From Dasyornis broadbenti (lineage: Eukaryota; Chordata; Aves; Passeriformes; Dasyornithidae), in contig VZRN01005001.1 in assembly GCA_013397935.1 (NCBI GenBank), positions 898,268 to 962,267 of the forward strand: a stretch of 64,000 bases of DNA, read 5' to 3'. The translations under genes were made by a program, and so were the position numbers. Position 1 is the first letter of the stretch. Each line of letters starts with the position of its first letter. The notes beneath the pieces were generated by a model. That model was given only the letters and a program-made list of their open reading frames with translations, searched no databases and was not told the origin of the DNA. Positions 24,666 through 35,885 of this stretch are shown piece after piece.

Positions 24666-25107
24666 CATCCCTCTGCAGTGTTGGTATTCTGCAAGGAACC
24701 ACAACGAGGATTGGTGTTTATGCTGTTAATCCCCTGGAATCTCCTGGCTGGAGCCACGCATGGGTTGATTTTTCCTGGTGGTCAGAAAGAGAGGGAAATG
24801 CGGTGTCTGATACCCCTTGGCCAGGAGGTGAAATCTGGAACCTCGTGAGGTAGAAAAGCACCAGGAAGGGAGGAGAGGAGAGGAAAGGCATGGCCCAGAT
24901 CTTCCTACAGCAAAGACGATGTGCCATCAAATGAGTGACACTGATGGAAAATGCAGGAACTGACCAGTGTTGCCAGTTGTTTGGAGGACTGGCATTTCTG
25001 GAATTAAAAGATTTAGAGGGAGCTTTCAGTGAATAAAGGAGGAATTGGCCCAGAAGTGCAGGGCTGAGATGTGGCTAGGATTGAAAAAGGGGGGGGGGGG
25101 GGGGGGG

Positions 25108-25181
25108 NNNNNNNNNNNNNNNNNNNNNNNNNNNNNNNNNNNNNNNNNNNNNNNNNNNNNNNNNNNNNNNNNNNNNNNNNN
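25108..25181. other. Assembly gap (74 N) bordered by poly-G
   Basis: Nineteen G (25089-25107) lead into the Ns and GGGG follows, so the gap most likely sits in a G-rich tract that sequencing could not cross. Confidence 0.95.
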
Positions 25182-26785
25182 GGGGAGGGTGTGGAGTGTT
25201 GTTTCAGGTGCTGTAAGGAAAGAAAATAATTTTTCAAAACTGCATTTCACTTAATTGAGCGTCAACAAGAAAGGCTGGACTGAAAAATCTTTACCCCACA
25301 GAGCAAACATCACCTCACTGAGGCTGCACACGGCACCTGTGAGCTGAAGGGAAACTTCTGCATCCCCGTGGATGCAACCCCATGGGATTATAAATTCAGT
25401 GCCACTTTTTGTGCTGCAAGAACACGGGCTCATTTGCTGCTTGGTGTGAGGCTGCTTTTGCGAGCTTTCCTTGGGGTTCTTTGTCTGTGTGTGGTGGCAG
25501 CGACAGCAGCTTTTCCAAACAGCGGGTTTTACCCTGGGATTATTTCATTTCCTTCACGGATGCTGGGCAGCCAGGGCAAGGTAGAAAAACCCCTTTGTGA
25601 TGGGCTGGTTTTTTGTAGTGTCTAGTCTGGGATTTGAGGCTGTCTAGGAGAGCATGTTTGTGTAAACTAATGATCCCATTTCCTCGCTGCCTTTATCCAC
25701 CTCGCGATCTCCCTGCTCCTTTCTCCAGCAATCCCCTTTCCATCGGGTTAAATCAAAGCGCGGAGCTCCGGTGACGGGAGGCACTCGGTGATTCTCAGGA
25801 TGCTCAGAGCCGGGGGAAATGGGGACCCATCAAACGCCGGCTCCTGACCCCGGTTCTGTAGGGCTTTGCCCATTAAGGTGTGGATGGGGGCAGGAGAAGG
25901 GGATCGTTAACGGGAGCACAGCAGAGCCCAGCCAGGTCCTAATGAGCTGCCATGCAGAGCTTCTAGAAAGGCTCTTGTGGCTTCCAGAGTCGCTTTTTTC
26001 TCCCTCGTTTCTCCCTGGATTCCTCTGCTCAGGATCCAGAGGGCAAGGTGGTGATGAGGACACAGGACTGGCCATGCACCCTGAGGTTCAGGTCACAGCC
26101 GCGCCTGGAATTTGTGCCGGGACCACACTGGGAATGGTTCTCTCTCCTCCCAGAGGTGCTCAAAGCCCTCGTGGGGCTGACACCGAGAGCTCGGAGCTGG
26201 CAGGACACGGGGGAAGGGCGGGCAGCATTCCCGAGCCCATTCCCCTCTCCCCAGGTGAGGAATGTGCCGTGGGAAGCCCCAGGCGCGGAGCTGAGCTCGG
26301 GGCTGCTGGTGCTGTGATTAATGCTGCAGCAGGGCCCGCTCTGCCGGAGAGGAACCTTTCCTCCAGAGACATTAAATATTAACGGCAGCAATAGAGACAC
26401 AGATAAACAAGAGCGAGTTATAAACTTCATTTTGAGGGCGCTGCTGTTTGCGCTGGCAAACTCCTGTCACTGCCAGCTCAGGAGCACGGGCCAGAGGCTG
26501 GGGCTGCATTTAAATATCTGCATTTCCACCTGGAACTCGGAGTTCCTGCAGGGAAAAGCCTCCCCAGCCACCGCCAGGCCCGTGCTGGAAGGGGACGGTG
26601 ACCTGGTGCCTCTCACACGGGCAGAGCTTCCCCAGCCGCTGCCATCTGTGCCTTGTGTTTTCTTATTCCGCCCCAGCGCCTCCGCTCTGCTCAGGGCTTT
26701 GCTCTACAAGCTCCTGCGGAGCTGAGAACTCACCTTCAAAAAGCAGTCGGGTGTTTGAGCCAGGTGGTTGTGAACCACCCAGTGT
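25182..26785. other. Unique intronic sequence, nothing recognised
   Basis: No repeat, gene or RNA identified. 25830-26330 is G+C-rich but not a clear CpG island. Confidence 0.5.
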
Positions 26786-26921
26786 GGATCAGGGATGCTC
26801 TGGTAGGACGGGTGGATTTTTTTTCCCTGTATTTTCCATGTCCCGGTGCTCACGGGGATCAGGGATGCTCTGGTAGGACGGGAGGATTTTTTTTCCCTGT
26901 ATTTTCCATGTCCCGGTGCTC
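26786..26921. repeat. Tandem duplication, 70-bp unit, 2 copies
   Basis: 26786-26855 and 26856-26921 both read GGATCAGGGATGCTCTGGTA, then GGACGGG(T/A)GGA, a T8 run, and CCCTGTATTTTCCATGTCCC ending GGTGCTC, with almost no differences. The second unit runs into the left arm of the inverted repeat. Confidence 0.93.
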
Positions 26922-27095
26922 TTCCCTAAACAACGAGGTGCAGCGCAGCCCAAAGAGCACCCAAAGCCACAGAAAACACCAAAATGCAGCCGTTTTCCCT
27001 CCTGTTCCCGTCCCTTGGGAAGGAGAATCCAACATAAATTACAGTCCAAAGTTAACTTGACATGTTCTAAACGCTCTCACTTCGAATTCAGTCAA
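26889..27095. repeat. Inverted repeat, left arm (about 207 bp)
   Basis: It is the reverse complement of 27434-27640 with few differences. Shared blocks include CCCTAAACAACGAGGTGCAG, CACAGAAAACACCAAAATGC, TTGGGAAGGAGAATCCAA and TTCTAAACGCTCTCACTT. The spacer is about 338 bases. Confidence 0.92.
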
Positions 27096-27433
27096 TTCAA
27101 AGTGCGACCACAGTGTGTGCTTGGAGCTGAGGGTGTTCAGATCTCTCTGCGACATAAATCACTTTATTTATTTATTTGAAAACCCTCACGGCACGTGGTG
27201 ATAATTTGTACATCACACCCGTCTGGAAATTGCCGCTTCCTGGTGCAAATACCTGAGGTTTTTAGGGCCATAGGAGCTGTGTGGGCAGGCATTCCGGGGA
27301 AAATCAGACGAGGAAAAATATGAAATACTCCCAGTGCAAACTGGGAATCAGTAACGAGCCCGGTGTTTACTGCTTAAAGAGCTTTCAGATGAGAAATGAT
27401 TGTAAACTCATATTTTAGTAATGCAAAGTATTA

Positions 27434-27640
27434 TTGACTGAATTCAAAGTGAGAGCGTTTAGAACACGTCAAGTCAGCTTTTGTACTGTAATTTATATTG
27501 GATTCTCCTTCCCAAGGGGTGGGAACGGGGGGGAAACGGCTGCATTTTGGTGTTTTCTGTGGCTTTGGGTGCTCTTTGGGCTGCGCTGCACCTCGTTGTT
27601 TAGGGAGGAGCACCGGGACATGGAAAATACAGGGGGGAAA
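27434..27640. repeat. Inverted repeat, right arm (about 207 bp)
   Basis: Pairs with 26889-27095. Inner ends read TTGACTGAATTC, outer ends GGAAAATACAGGG. No retroviral or transposase coding sequence lies in the 338-base spacer, which contains an ATTTATTTATTTA segment near 27163-27176. Confidence 0.92.
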
Positions 27641-29848
27641 AGGAGGTTTTGGGCCCCCCTGCCAGTCTGGAAAAAGTGACCAGGAAAACTGGGAATAATT
27701 AATGTAAAAGGAACCAAACCCCAGTCAGTGGCTGCAGAGGGAAAAGGGCACTAAAACCAGCACTGCTCTGCCTTCCAAAGGCTTGGCCAGAGGGGTTTAA
27801 AATCTCCTCTTAGTAGCAGCAAGGAAAATCCGACTGGGAATATGAAGGTTAAATATTAGCAGGAAAAAAAAAAAAATCAGGCAAATAAATCTCGATTTCA
27901 AATTTGCTCTCATCGTCAGTGAATTATGTTAAGTTTCTTTTTTTAATGTCATCGGGACAAGCACACCTCAGTCCCTGGATGTGAGCATGGCCAGCCTGGG
28001 CACGTCGAGGTGGTGTTTGCTCAGATCTTTTCAAGCGTTAGCAGACGGTGGAGACACGATCTGGGAGCTTTTTGGTTCAAGATCTAATGAATCCTTCCCC
28101 GCACAGCCCGGCGCTCTGCTCCTGCCCCTGGCAGCTTCCTGCCCATTGCCACGCCCGCTCCTTCTGCTGGTGGAGCTCCAATTGAGCACCGATGAGAAAA
28201 GACAAGAGTTTTCCAGAACTGGATGGCACAGTGAGGAAATGGCCCTCATCACTTATGTTTATGTTCCTAATTCGCTCCTCCGTGGTCATTGGCCATTGTA
28301 CAAGGCCCCCATCGTCTCCTCTGGTTACAACACTCGAATGGAGTTTGTCTTAACGTGATTTATGGCAGCAGAACTCGCGAGGTAATTATTGAGATTGCTG
28401 CAGCAGTTCCTTGGAGGGATTCTGAAGGATATTTTTGGGTGGTGAGGGGGGGGAGGAAGGGTGCAATGGGCTGCAGGTGTTGCCTTTTCGGCTGGTAAAG
28501 ACATGAAGTACACACAGCAGTGAAGGGGAAAAAGGGGATTTTACCTCGGTTTTAATGGGATCCTGGGTGCACGGCTCGTCACGGGTGGAAACGCGGCGAA
28601 GAGCACCCAGGAACCGCGAGTATAACACGGATACAATTTTTGTGGACCTCCCAAATGAGCATACTTACCTAAAATCCCCCAATAAGAAACTTCATAGATG
28701 AAGTAACTGCCCCCTGTTCTAATTACCCCCCTAAATGAGACTCCAGCCGCGTTTACAAAATCTGTTCCAGAGAGAGAGAGAGACTCCATCCACGGCTGGA
28801 GCCTCCAGTTCTGGGATGGTGCAGAGCTCTCGGCCTCCTGCTGTGAGTGTTTGGTTTTCCCGCTTCACAAAACCCCAAAACCGAGCCAAATCTCAGACTG
28901 CAAGAATTGCTGGAGTGTGGGGCTGAGGTACAAGGAGTGTGTGTGACGGAAAGGGAAAGAGTAAAATGTGTCAAAGGGTTTAAAAGGATATAAAAATAAA
29001 AGACAAAAAAACCCATCAGGCACCACAGGTAATGCCTGATGTGGTTTTTTTCTCCTTCCCTGCTGGCAGAAACACCTGGAGGTCACCAGTGCAGAGCATG
29101 CACAGAGAGCACCTCCTCCTGCACACGTAAACCTCCCAGCCTTCTCTGGAACGAGACAGCTTAAAAGGGGAGGAAAATTATGGGGCCAAGTGTTTGGCTA
29201 ATGCTCGCTTTCAATGCACCAGGACTCGCTGCCATAATTTCTTCCAGGATGGCTTTGGGTGGCGTGGCTGGGAGATGGATGGAGCTGTTGTGAGCACCCT
29301 GCTGGGAGCTGAGCAGCGTGGAGTCGGAGGGAGAGGGCTGTGAATCTCCTGGAAGCGCGTTCCCGCCAGGATCCTGCGCAGGGAACAGCTGCTGTGCTGC
29401 TTTAACGAGCGGTTTTTATAAACCCAGCTCGCCCCGTCCGGGCTCTGCTGGCAGATTGCTGCTGTTTATGGCACGGGAACGGCCCCGTTAGCTGGGGGTG
29501 CTGCACTGAGGCGGGCAGGGAGACAAAGAGAGGCTCTAAATGTCAAATTGGGAGGCATCAAAATAAACCGGGCCCTGCCGGAGTCTGCTGGGGCGAAAGC
29601 TCACGGCTTGAGCTGCTCGCTCTGACTTGGAGCGGTGAGGACAGAACCCTCTGTGCCCAGAGCCAGTGACATTCCCAGGCTCCTCTGAGAGCTCTGGTGT
29701 CACCGTTCTGTGTTTTCAGTGGTAGCTGGATAAAGGGATTTGTGCTTTGGTTTATTTTTCCAGGAGCTTAATCTCCCCAGCTTTTTCTCTTCGGAGCTCA
29801 GCTGTGGATACCCCCACATTTGATCAGATTGCAGGAGAAATTTCTGGC
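27641..29848. other. Unique intronic sequence, nothing recognised
   Basis: Contains a short (AG)n run at about 28772-28782 and A-rich 27864-27876. No gene supported. Confidence 0.5.
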
Positions 29849-29954
29849 TGGAAAGCATTGGCACAGGCTGCCCAGGGCGGTGCTGGAGTCACCAGCCCTG
29901 GAAGAGTTCAAAGAATGTATGGATGTGGCACTTGGGGACGTGGTTTAGTGCAGG
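29849..29954 (+). mobile_element. CR1 LINE fragment, sense half of a head-on pair
   Basis: Sense CR1 text: GGCACAGGCTGCCCAGGGCG, GTGCTGGAGTCACCAGCCCT, GTATGGATGTGGCACTTGGG, GACGTGGTTTAGTG. It stops where the usual 3' part should follow and is joined directly to an antisense fragment. Confidence 0.88.
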
Positions 29955-30040
29955 GACATCTTCCACTAGGCCAGGTCACTCCAAGCCTCATCCAACCTGG
30001 CCTTGAACACCTCCAGGGAAAATTTCTTCTTCTTCAGGGC
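29955..30040 (-). mobile_element. CR1 LINE fragment, antisense half of a head-on pair
   Basis: Antisense CR1 text: CAGGGACATCTTCCACTAGG, CACTCCAAGCCTCATCCAAC, CTGGCCTTGAACACCTCCAG, then AATTTCTTCTTC. It begins internally and lacks the usual CR1 3' tail. Confidence 0.85.
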
Positions 30041-30740
30041 TGATGGTGATGCCACTGAGCAATAAATTTGAACACAGGTATTGCACAGGATTTAGAATTT
30101 TTTTTTTTTCCTTTTTCCTTTTGTGGCCCAGGAGTAAAAATTTGCAAATGGAGGAAATTGACAAAATTCAAATCAAGAGACCAGAAACTCTCCAGGGGTG
30201 CTGTGATCAATCCACATAAAACTGAGGAGCAAGGAGAAAACTGAGATAGAAAACCCTCTGGTTTTCCTGCCTTTCCCTGTCAGGGATAAAAGTCAGGAAG
30301 GGTTTTAAAAATCCATTGTGTGGATGTTGCACGCTCCCAGTAAAACCAGGAGCATTAACGGTAGCCATGCCTGGAGCCTGAATTATTGTAATGCCATTTG
30401 TCTTGGTTATTGCAAACCAGAACCTGGTGCAGAGCTTTGCTGAAGGGATCATAAAGTTTGTGTGAAAAGAGCTGGAAACTAAACAGAAAAGGCTTTTACA
30501 GAAAAGTAATTAAATGAGGTCTGGCTGAGAAGTGGGGCATGAGGGAGGGATGTGGCTGTCGGGTCTGCAGATTTTGCTTCTCCCACTGCTCCTTTTCCGT
30601 GCTGCTGGAATAGCCTGTGCCCCACGGGTGTGTGCCCAAAGCAAATCCCCAGCTTTTCCAGACTCCTCTGGTTCCTGCGGGGTGCACGGGCTGCGGGGGA
30701 GGCCAGGTGTGTGTGGGAGCAGCTGCTCCTGTGCCATCCT
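30041..30740. other. Unique intronic sequence, nothing recognised
   Basis: A T-rich tract lies at about 30098-30122; otherwise featureless. Confidence 0.5.
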
Positions 30741-31045
30741 CAGTGCAGACTGATGGGTTCAATCCACGTTTTCCACAGGATCCCGTGAGTTCTTGTGCCC
30801 TTAGTGCTGACCAAAGGGCTTAATCCATGTTTTCCATGGCATCCTGTGAGTTCCTACGTACTTGGCGATGACTGATGGGTTTTAAACCATGCTTTCCTGT
30901 GCGTTCTGATGCCCTTAGTGCAGACTGATGGGTTTAATCCACGTTTTCCACAGGATCCTGTGCATTCTGATGCCCTTAGTGCAGACAGATGGGTTCAATC
31001 CATGTTTCCCGTGGCATCCTGCGGGTTCTTGTGCCCTGTCTTTAG
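30741..31045. repeat. Tandem array, unit about 55-70 bp, ~5 copies
   Basis: The block CAGTGCAGACTGATGGGTTC, then AATCCACGTTTTCCACAGGA, then TCCTGTG...TTCTGATGCCCTTAG repeats with variation from 30741 to about 31045. Confidence 0.88.
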
Positions 31046-31576
31046 TTCTGCTCCATCCACGCCTTCCACGTGAGCATCCCATGAACCCCCACCCCATGAG
31101 CACCCCCGTTGCTCCCCTTCCTTCTCCTCCTCCTCACCCTGGCAGCCTCTGGGTGCTGCTGGAGCCGTTCCCAGGGGCAGCAGAGGAGCAGGGAAGGAGG
31201 AAAGGCAGGGATGAGTGGTGGCAGCTGCATGTGGCATCGCTCAGGGGGTGATGCCCGGTGCTGCTGAGCATCCCTCGCCCTGCCGGGCTGAGCCTTCTGT
31301 GGCTCTGGGCGAGATGGAAGGGCAGGAATTTCAGGAGGGCTTGGGAGAGGTGGGATCCCTTCCACGGCCCCCACTGTGCCCGGGAGCAGCGAGGGCAAAG
31401 GGGGGGGTTTGTGCTGGCTCCGGAGCTCACGGAGGAGCAGCCGAGCGCTCGCCAGCAGCAGAGGAAATGAAAAATGTGGAATGCAGCCAGGGAGCCATGG
31501 CTGGGCTGATCTCCCGTGCCAGGGCTGTGCCAGCCCTGCTGCCCTGGCCTGGCAGTGCCCATGTGGGGCACAGGGA

Positions 31577-31656
31577 GGGGACACTGGGGACACTCCGGGG
31601 ACACTGGGGACACTCCGGGGACACTGGGGACACCCTGGGGACACTCCGGGGACACG
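31577..31656. repeat. Short minisatellite, 10/20-bp unit
   Basis: GGGGACACTGGGGACACTCC repeats about four times with one 10-base insertion. G-rich on the + strand. Confidence 0.9.
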
Positions 31657-32503
31657 GTGCTGGCACCGCGCCGTGCTGGCAGCACCCAGGGTCGCTCTGG
31701 TTTGTGCTGGGAGTTTTCCCAGGCTGAGGGTGAGGTGAGCTGGCACCTGGAGCCACGGGGACATCCAGCCTCTCCTGCTGCTCCGTGCTGAGCTGCCCAA
31801 AATTCCCATCAGTCAGGGAGCCAGGCAGCCTGTCCACACCTTCCCGAGCTGTTTGCAGCACCTCCAGGGGATTGCATCCCCCCAGCACCTTTCATTCATG
31901 AATATTTTCTGATTTTAACCCAGCTCTGAGGTGCAGGTTGAACTCCCACTGAGCAACCGCGAGCAGAGCCACTGCAATGGAGTTGTTTTAAATAGGAAAT
32001 TATTTCCTTCTTGGAGCGTTCCTGACGGAAGCGGCGCTCAGGAGTCCCAGGATCAGCCCCGTGCGTGGCTGGTTGCGATTCGGAGACACCTGGCCCGGGT
32101 GGCAGAGCAGTGCCCATAATTGCACCCGTAAGGGAAAGGATTTTCCTTTCATCACCATTAGGTTAATTACGTTTGTCAATGGGAGTCCTGCTCCAGAGAT
32201 CAATAAAGGAGGAAGCTTTGCTCGGCTGTGTATGAGGAGGTGCATTTCTACCGCCTTCCCTTGGCCCTGCAGCAAATCATAGTAATAACAAATCCATATT
32301 TGTGCTTTTCGTGTTTGCTGTTATCTGGATCTCTTTGTTGAGATAACACAGGCAGAAGAAAAGCAGCGTTCTCTCTTTTTTCCCCTCCTGCCTGTGTGTT
32401 TTCCCATTTTTAAATTAACCTTATTGACCCACCTGTTGCAGGCAGGGCTCTGCCGGCTCCTGGCTGCAGGTCCTGGGGGAGGCTGAGTTGTTTTGCACCA
32501 GTC

Positions 32504-32607
32504 CCAAAATCCCAGAACCCCAGGATGGTTTGGGTTGGAAGGGACCTTAAAGCTCACCCCATTCCACCCCTGCCATGGGCAGGGACATCTTCCACCAGCC
32601 CAGGCGT
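32504..32607 (-). mobile_element. CR1 LINE 3' fragment
   Basis: Complement of a CR1 3' end: AATCCCAGAACCCCAGGATG, GGTTGGAAGGGACCTTAAAG, CCATGGGCAGGGACATCTTC. About 100 bases, 5'-truncated. Confidence 0.9.
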
Positions 32608-32752
32608 CTTGGGGCATTTTCATGATAAAAATGTGAAGATTTTTGCCCTTTTATAACCAAACCCCTGGGCTGTGCCAGTGCTTTGTCCTGGTTTTGTCCC
32701 TCACAAATTTTCACTTGTCCCTGCTGGACAGCTGAAGCTTTGTAGGACATGC

Positions 32753-32754
<2 letters not shown>

Positions 32755-32815
<61 letters not shown>
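32755..32815. repeat. Poly-T tract, 61 bases
   Basis: An uninterrupted T run. It could be the A tail of an unrecognised - strand retrocopy, whose body would lie to the right (AATATA is about 20 bases from the tail on that strand), or a simple homopolymer. Confidence 0.95.
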
Positions 32816-32816
<1 letters not shown>

Positions 32817-33785
32817 TCTCTTTAAGTAAGCAATATATATTCAAGACTAAAAGACACTCAGGAAATGAAATTGCTGGCATTGCTGCTGCTTGGAGGGGAA
32901 ACCATTTCCGTCCCTGGAAATGGAGGAGGGGTCCTGCTCTCAGCTCTGGGGTCACAGACGCAGCAGAAGGCGTAAAAATAAGGGAGGAGAAAGGAAAACC
33001 AAACCAAGCCAGGGGAAGCCTCTGGAGGTGCTTGCAGGTTCGTTGTGCCCAGGTTTTGCTCCATCCCCTGGGGTTTCCGGGCACACGGCCAGCCCTGGGT
33101 GTTGGATTTTGATCAGGGAAAGCACCAAGGGAGCTCCCAGCACCTCCCCAAGGGCTGTGTGTGGCCACTGGATTAACTGCAGCGAGGGATGAGCCTCCTC
33201 CAGAGCCTTCCAGAGGCTTCTCCGGGCCTGGGTTAAGCTGACAGGCTCTTAATAGAGGGAGATCCCTGCCTTCCCCTTGATTTGGGAACTTCCCTGCTGG
33301 AGAGGGGTCAGGGCACGGAGGGAGGAGGTGCAATCCCACGTCCTTCAGCCTCTCCACGGCAGAGCAGAGGGTTTTGCTGGTTTTCCCTCCAGACAGAGCT
33401 CTGGAGACCCGGCAGATCCGTGCCAGAGCTGTGCAAATCCCTGGCTGTGTCTCCCAGGGCGGGAGGAATCAGGAACGTCAGGTTAAATCAGCTTTTTTGG
33501 GGAAAGGGAAATCCTAACAGTGAACGAGCTCGGGAACTTTAAAGGCTGGGATTGGAGTTGCTGTTGATGAATTTAATGTGAAATACAAGGAGTGGGGATG
33601 GGAGGGAGCTCTGAGGGGATCGCAGGGGTGGCTCTGAAGGAGCTGGAAGGTGACAGGGAGAGGAGGGAGCTCTGTGGGGTCTCTGTGAGAGGGGAAAGCT
33701 GGCAGCTCTCAGCTCCCGGGAAAACACCTCAGGCAGCCGCTGCTGCATGAGAAGGGAAAAGCAAGGAAGGACCTTGGGTGGATCC
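32816..33785. other. Unique intronic sequence, nothing recognised
   Basis: No gene recognised on either strand beside the poly-T tract. Confidence 0.5.
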
Positions 33786-34045
33786 CAGAATCCCAGAATT
33801 ATTTAGGTTGGAAAAGACCTCCCAGACCGTCGAGTCCAACCTGTGGGTGACAAAGTCCATCCTCACTTTGGCACCCAAAGCACTGAGCGCCACGTCCAGT
33901 CCTTCCTTGGGGACCCCGAACCACCTCCCAGGGCAGCCCCTGCCAACGTTCAACAACTTTTTCCATGGAGAAATTCCTCCTGATGTCCAACCTGAGCCTC
34001 CCTGGTGCAGCCCGAGGCCGTTTGCTCTCATCCAGCCGGTTTTGG
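33786..34045 (-). mobile_element. CR1 LINE 3' end, different subfamily
   Basis: Complement of CR1: CAGAATCCCAGAATTATTTA, GGTTGGAAAAGACCTCCCAG, GTCGAGTCCAACCTGTGGGT, GGCACCCAAAGCACTGAGCG, CCAACCTGAGCCTCCCTGGT. The AAAAGACC core differs from the AAGGGACC of most other copies here. Confidence 0.9.
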
Positions 34046-34623
34046 GTTGACGCTTCTCACCCTGCCTTTGCTCATCTGAAAATTCTGCTCCCTGGGGTCA
34101 GCACCCGACCCACCCAGGGCACTCCAGGCACTGGGAAAATCCCTGTTCCCGGAGGACAGCCCTGAGTGCCCTCAGGCATCCCGACCAGTGGCTGGAAAAT
34201 TCGTTTTATCCGTGCAAACCACCAGAGCACGGCGCTGGGAAATGCAGGAGAGCTTTATGCATCTCCTTGAAAACGACGTTAATGTGACAGTTTTCAATAA
34301 AATAAAGGAACGGGGCTGGAGGTGAGGAAAAGCACAAATATATAATTTCTCAGTTGCTGCTCCCAGAGCTTTTTCCATTTGACTGTTTCCCCTCTGATGT
34401 GTGAAATCTGAATCCCAATCCCGGCTTCCTCTGCTCCCTGCCTGTTGACCTCGTCAGAAACGCTGAATGCGAGAGGCAAAAAAGAACAATAAATTGCTTG
34501 ATGTTGCTCCAGTCAGGAAAACCCTGCACTTCCCCTCCCAGGCAGACTTTTCCATCTGTTTCCTCCAGGTTACCTCCAACAAGAAAACTTAACTGAGGCA
34601 ATGTCATGTCAGGAGAGAATGAT

Positions 34624-35884
34624 ACCTTCATTTTTACAGAATGGCTTTTGTGACCTGTTTCACTTTTAGCAGAACTGCACCGGGCTCCGCGTCTCGCAAG
34701 GTTGTTTTTTATTTGGGGGGTTTGGTTTTATTTTTATTTTCCCTACTGCCATCTTTCCAATAATAATAATAATAATAATAATTAATAAATCTCCTTTCAT
34801 GATACTTTTCACTCAGGCAAACATTGCCGAGCTGTCACTTTTGGTCGCGTTGCTGTGCCTGTCCTGTGTGAAACCTCGTGTGCTGATGCCTCATGAGGGG
34901 AAAAGCTCTGCCGCCGGCCCAGATAAAGAGCGGGAGAAGAGAGGGATGGTGCCCTCGCTTTTCCCGGCAGGGAGGTGACATCGCGGGACTAATGGGAGGT
35001 TTTTAGCAGTAGTTAGAGACTTCACGGGCTGTGAGCGCTGCCTTCCTGTCATTAGGACGCCGCGAAGGAGCTGGGGATGCTCAGAAGTCGACGCTGAGCC
35101 TGTCCCGAGCCGCTTGATGGCTGGGGCTGGCTTTGAAGCACCTTTGCAGCCCAGCTACAGGTGGGGACAGGAGCTCGGCAGGCTGGCTCCTGCCTTTGGG
35201 AACGACCGCGGTTTCAAAGCAGGGGCTCTCGTGAAGAGCAGATCAGAGGCGCTGGGGATGAATCGCTCCCAGCTCCTCGCTGCTCGCAGCTGGAGGAGCT
35301 GGCACCGCGGGAGGGTTTGGGGCTGAAATTTCGGCTGGGATCCCTTCGTTCCATACCCCTGAGCATCCCAGAGCATCCCTGTGCGGCCACGAGGGCACCG
35401 GGAGCAGCCCCCAGAGCATCCTCCCCGAGCATCCTCCTCCTCCAAGGGCTTCCTCAGGCCCAGCTCTGTTCCCAGCACTCTCCTCCCTCTCCCAGACTCA
35501 ACATTTAATAAATGGCAGCGGAGTGGGTGGGGGAGCTGTGTTTACCCCGTGCCTGCCAGGCAGACAATGAACCTCCTCTCGCCCAGATGGCTCAGGCTCG
35601 CCTCCAAGCCGATCAACAGGGCTGCTGCCATTGAAACAGGCCCAAACACAGCGATAGTGTGGCAATTCCAGCGCCTCCAGTGACCATCTGGACGCACAAA
35701 CTGATTTTCTATTTGGATAATAAAACCTCTCCTACGTCTCCAATATTAGCCGTGGATGGGGATGCTAATTGATTTAATTGAAGCTCTCGATGCTGAGCCG
35801 TGGGCACGGCCAATATTCGCAGTTTGGGTACGTGGCGGGGTTTGATGAGCGCTGGAGGGGAGGGGATTGGGGGTTGCGGGCTCT
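34624..35884. repeat. Duplicated block, copy 1 (1261 bp)
   Basis: Identical by reading to 35886-37438 apart from the N-run inside the latter. It ends at a single N (35885). Contents are unique intronic sequence with an (AAT)n run at about 34759-34783. Probably an artefact of unmerged contig ends. Confidence 0.93.
34759..34783. repeat. (AAT)n microsatellite
   Basis: About eight AAT units; present again in the duplicated block at about 36021-36045. Confidence 0.9.
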
Positions 35885-35885
35885 N
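35885..35885. other. Single-N joint
   Basis: One N marks the boundary between the two copies of the duplicated block. Confidence 0.95.

Larger units (their letters stand above)
17561..25088. other. Unique intronic sequence with simple repeats
   Basis: About 7.5 kb in which I recognise only simple sequence: T-rich runs at about 19133-19172 and 23799-23816, GGAAT-like repeats at 19771-19830, and (AT)n at 24651-24665. No coding region or transposon is supported. Confidence 0.5.

Noticed and set aside
26889..27640. A DNA transposon with terminal inverted repeats
   Set aside because: Arms are long (207 bp), no transposase remnant in the spacer and no target duplication at the outer ends; left as an unclassified inverted repeat.
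30752..30775. GGTTCAATCC resembling a tRNA B box
   Set aside because: No acceptor or D-arm pairing upstream, and the motif is part of a tandem repeat unit.
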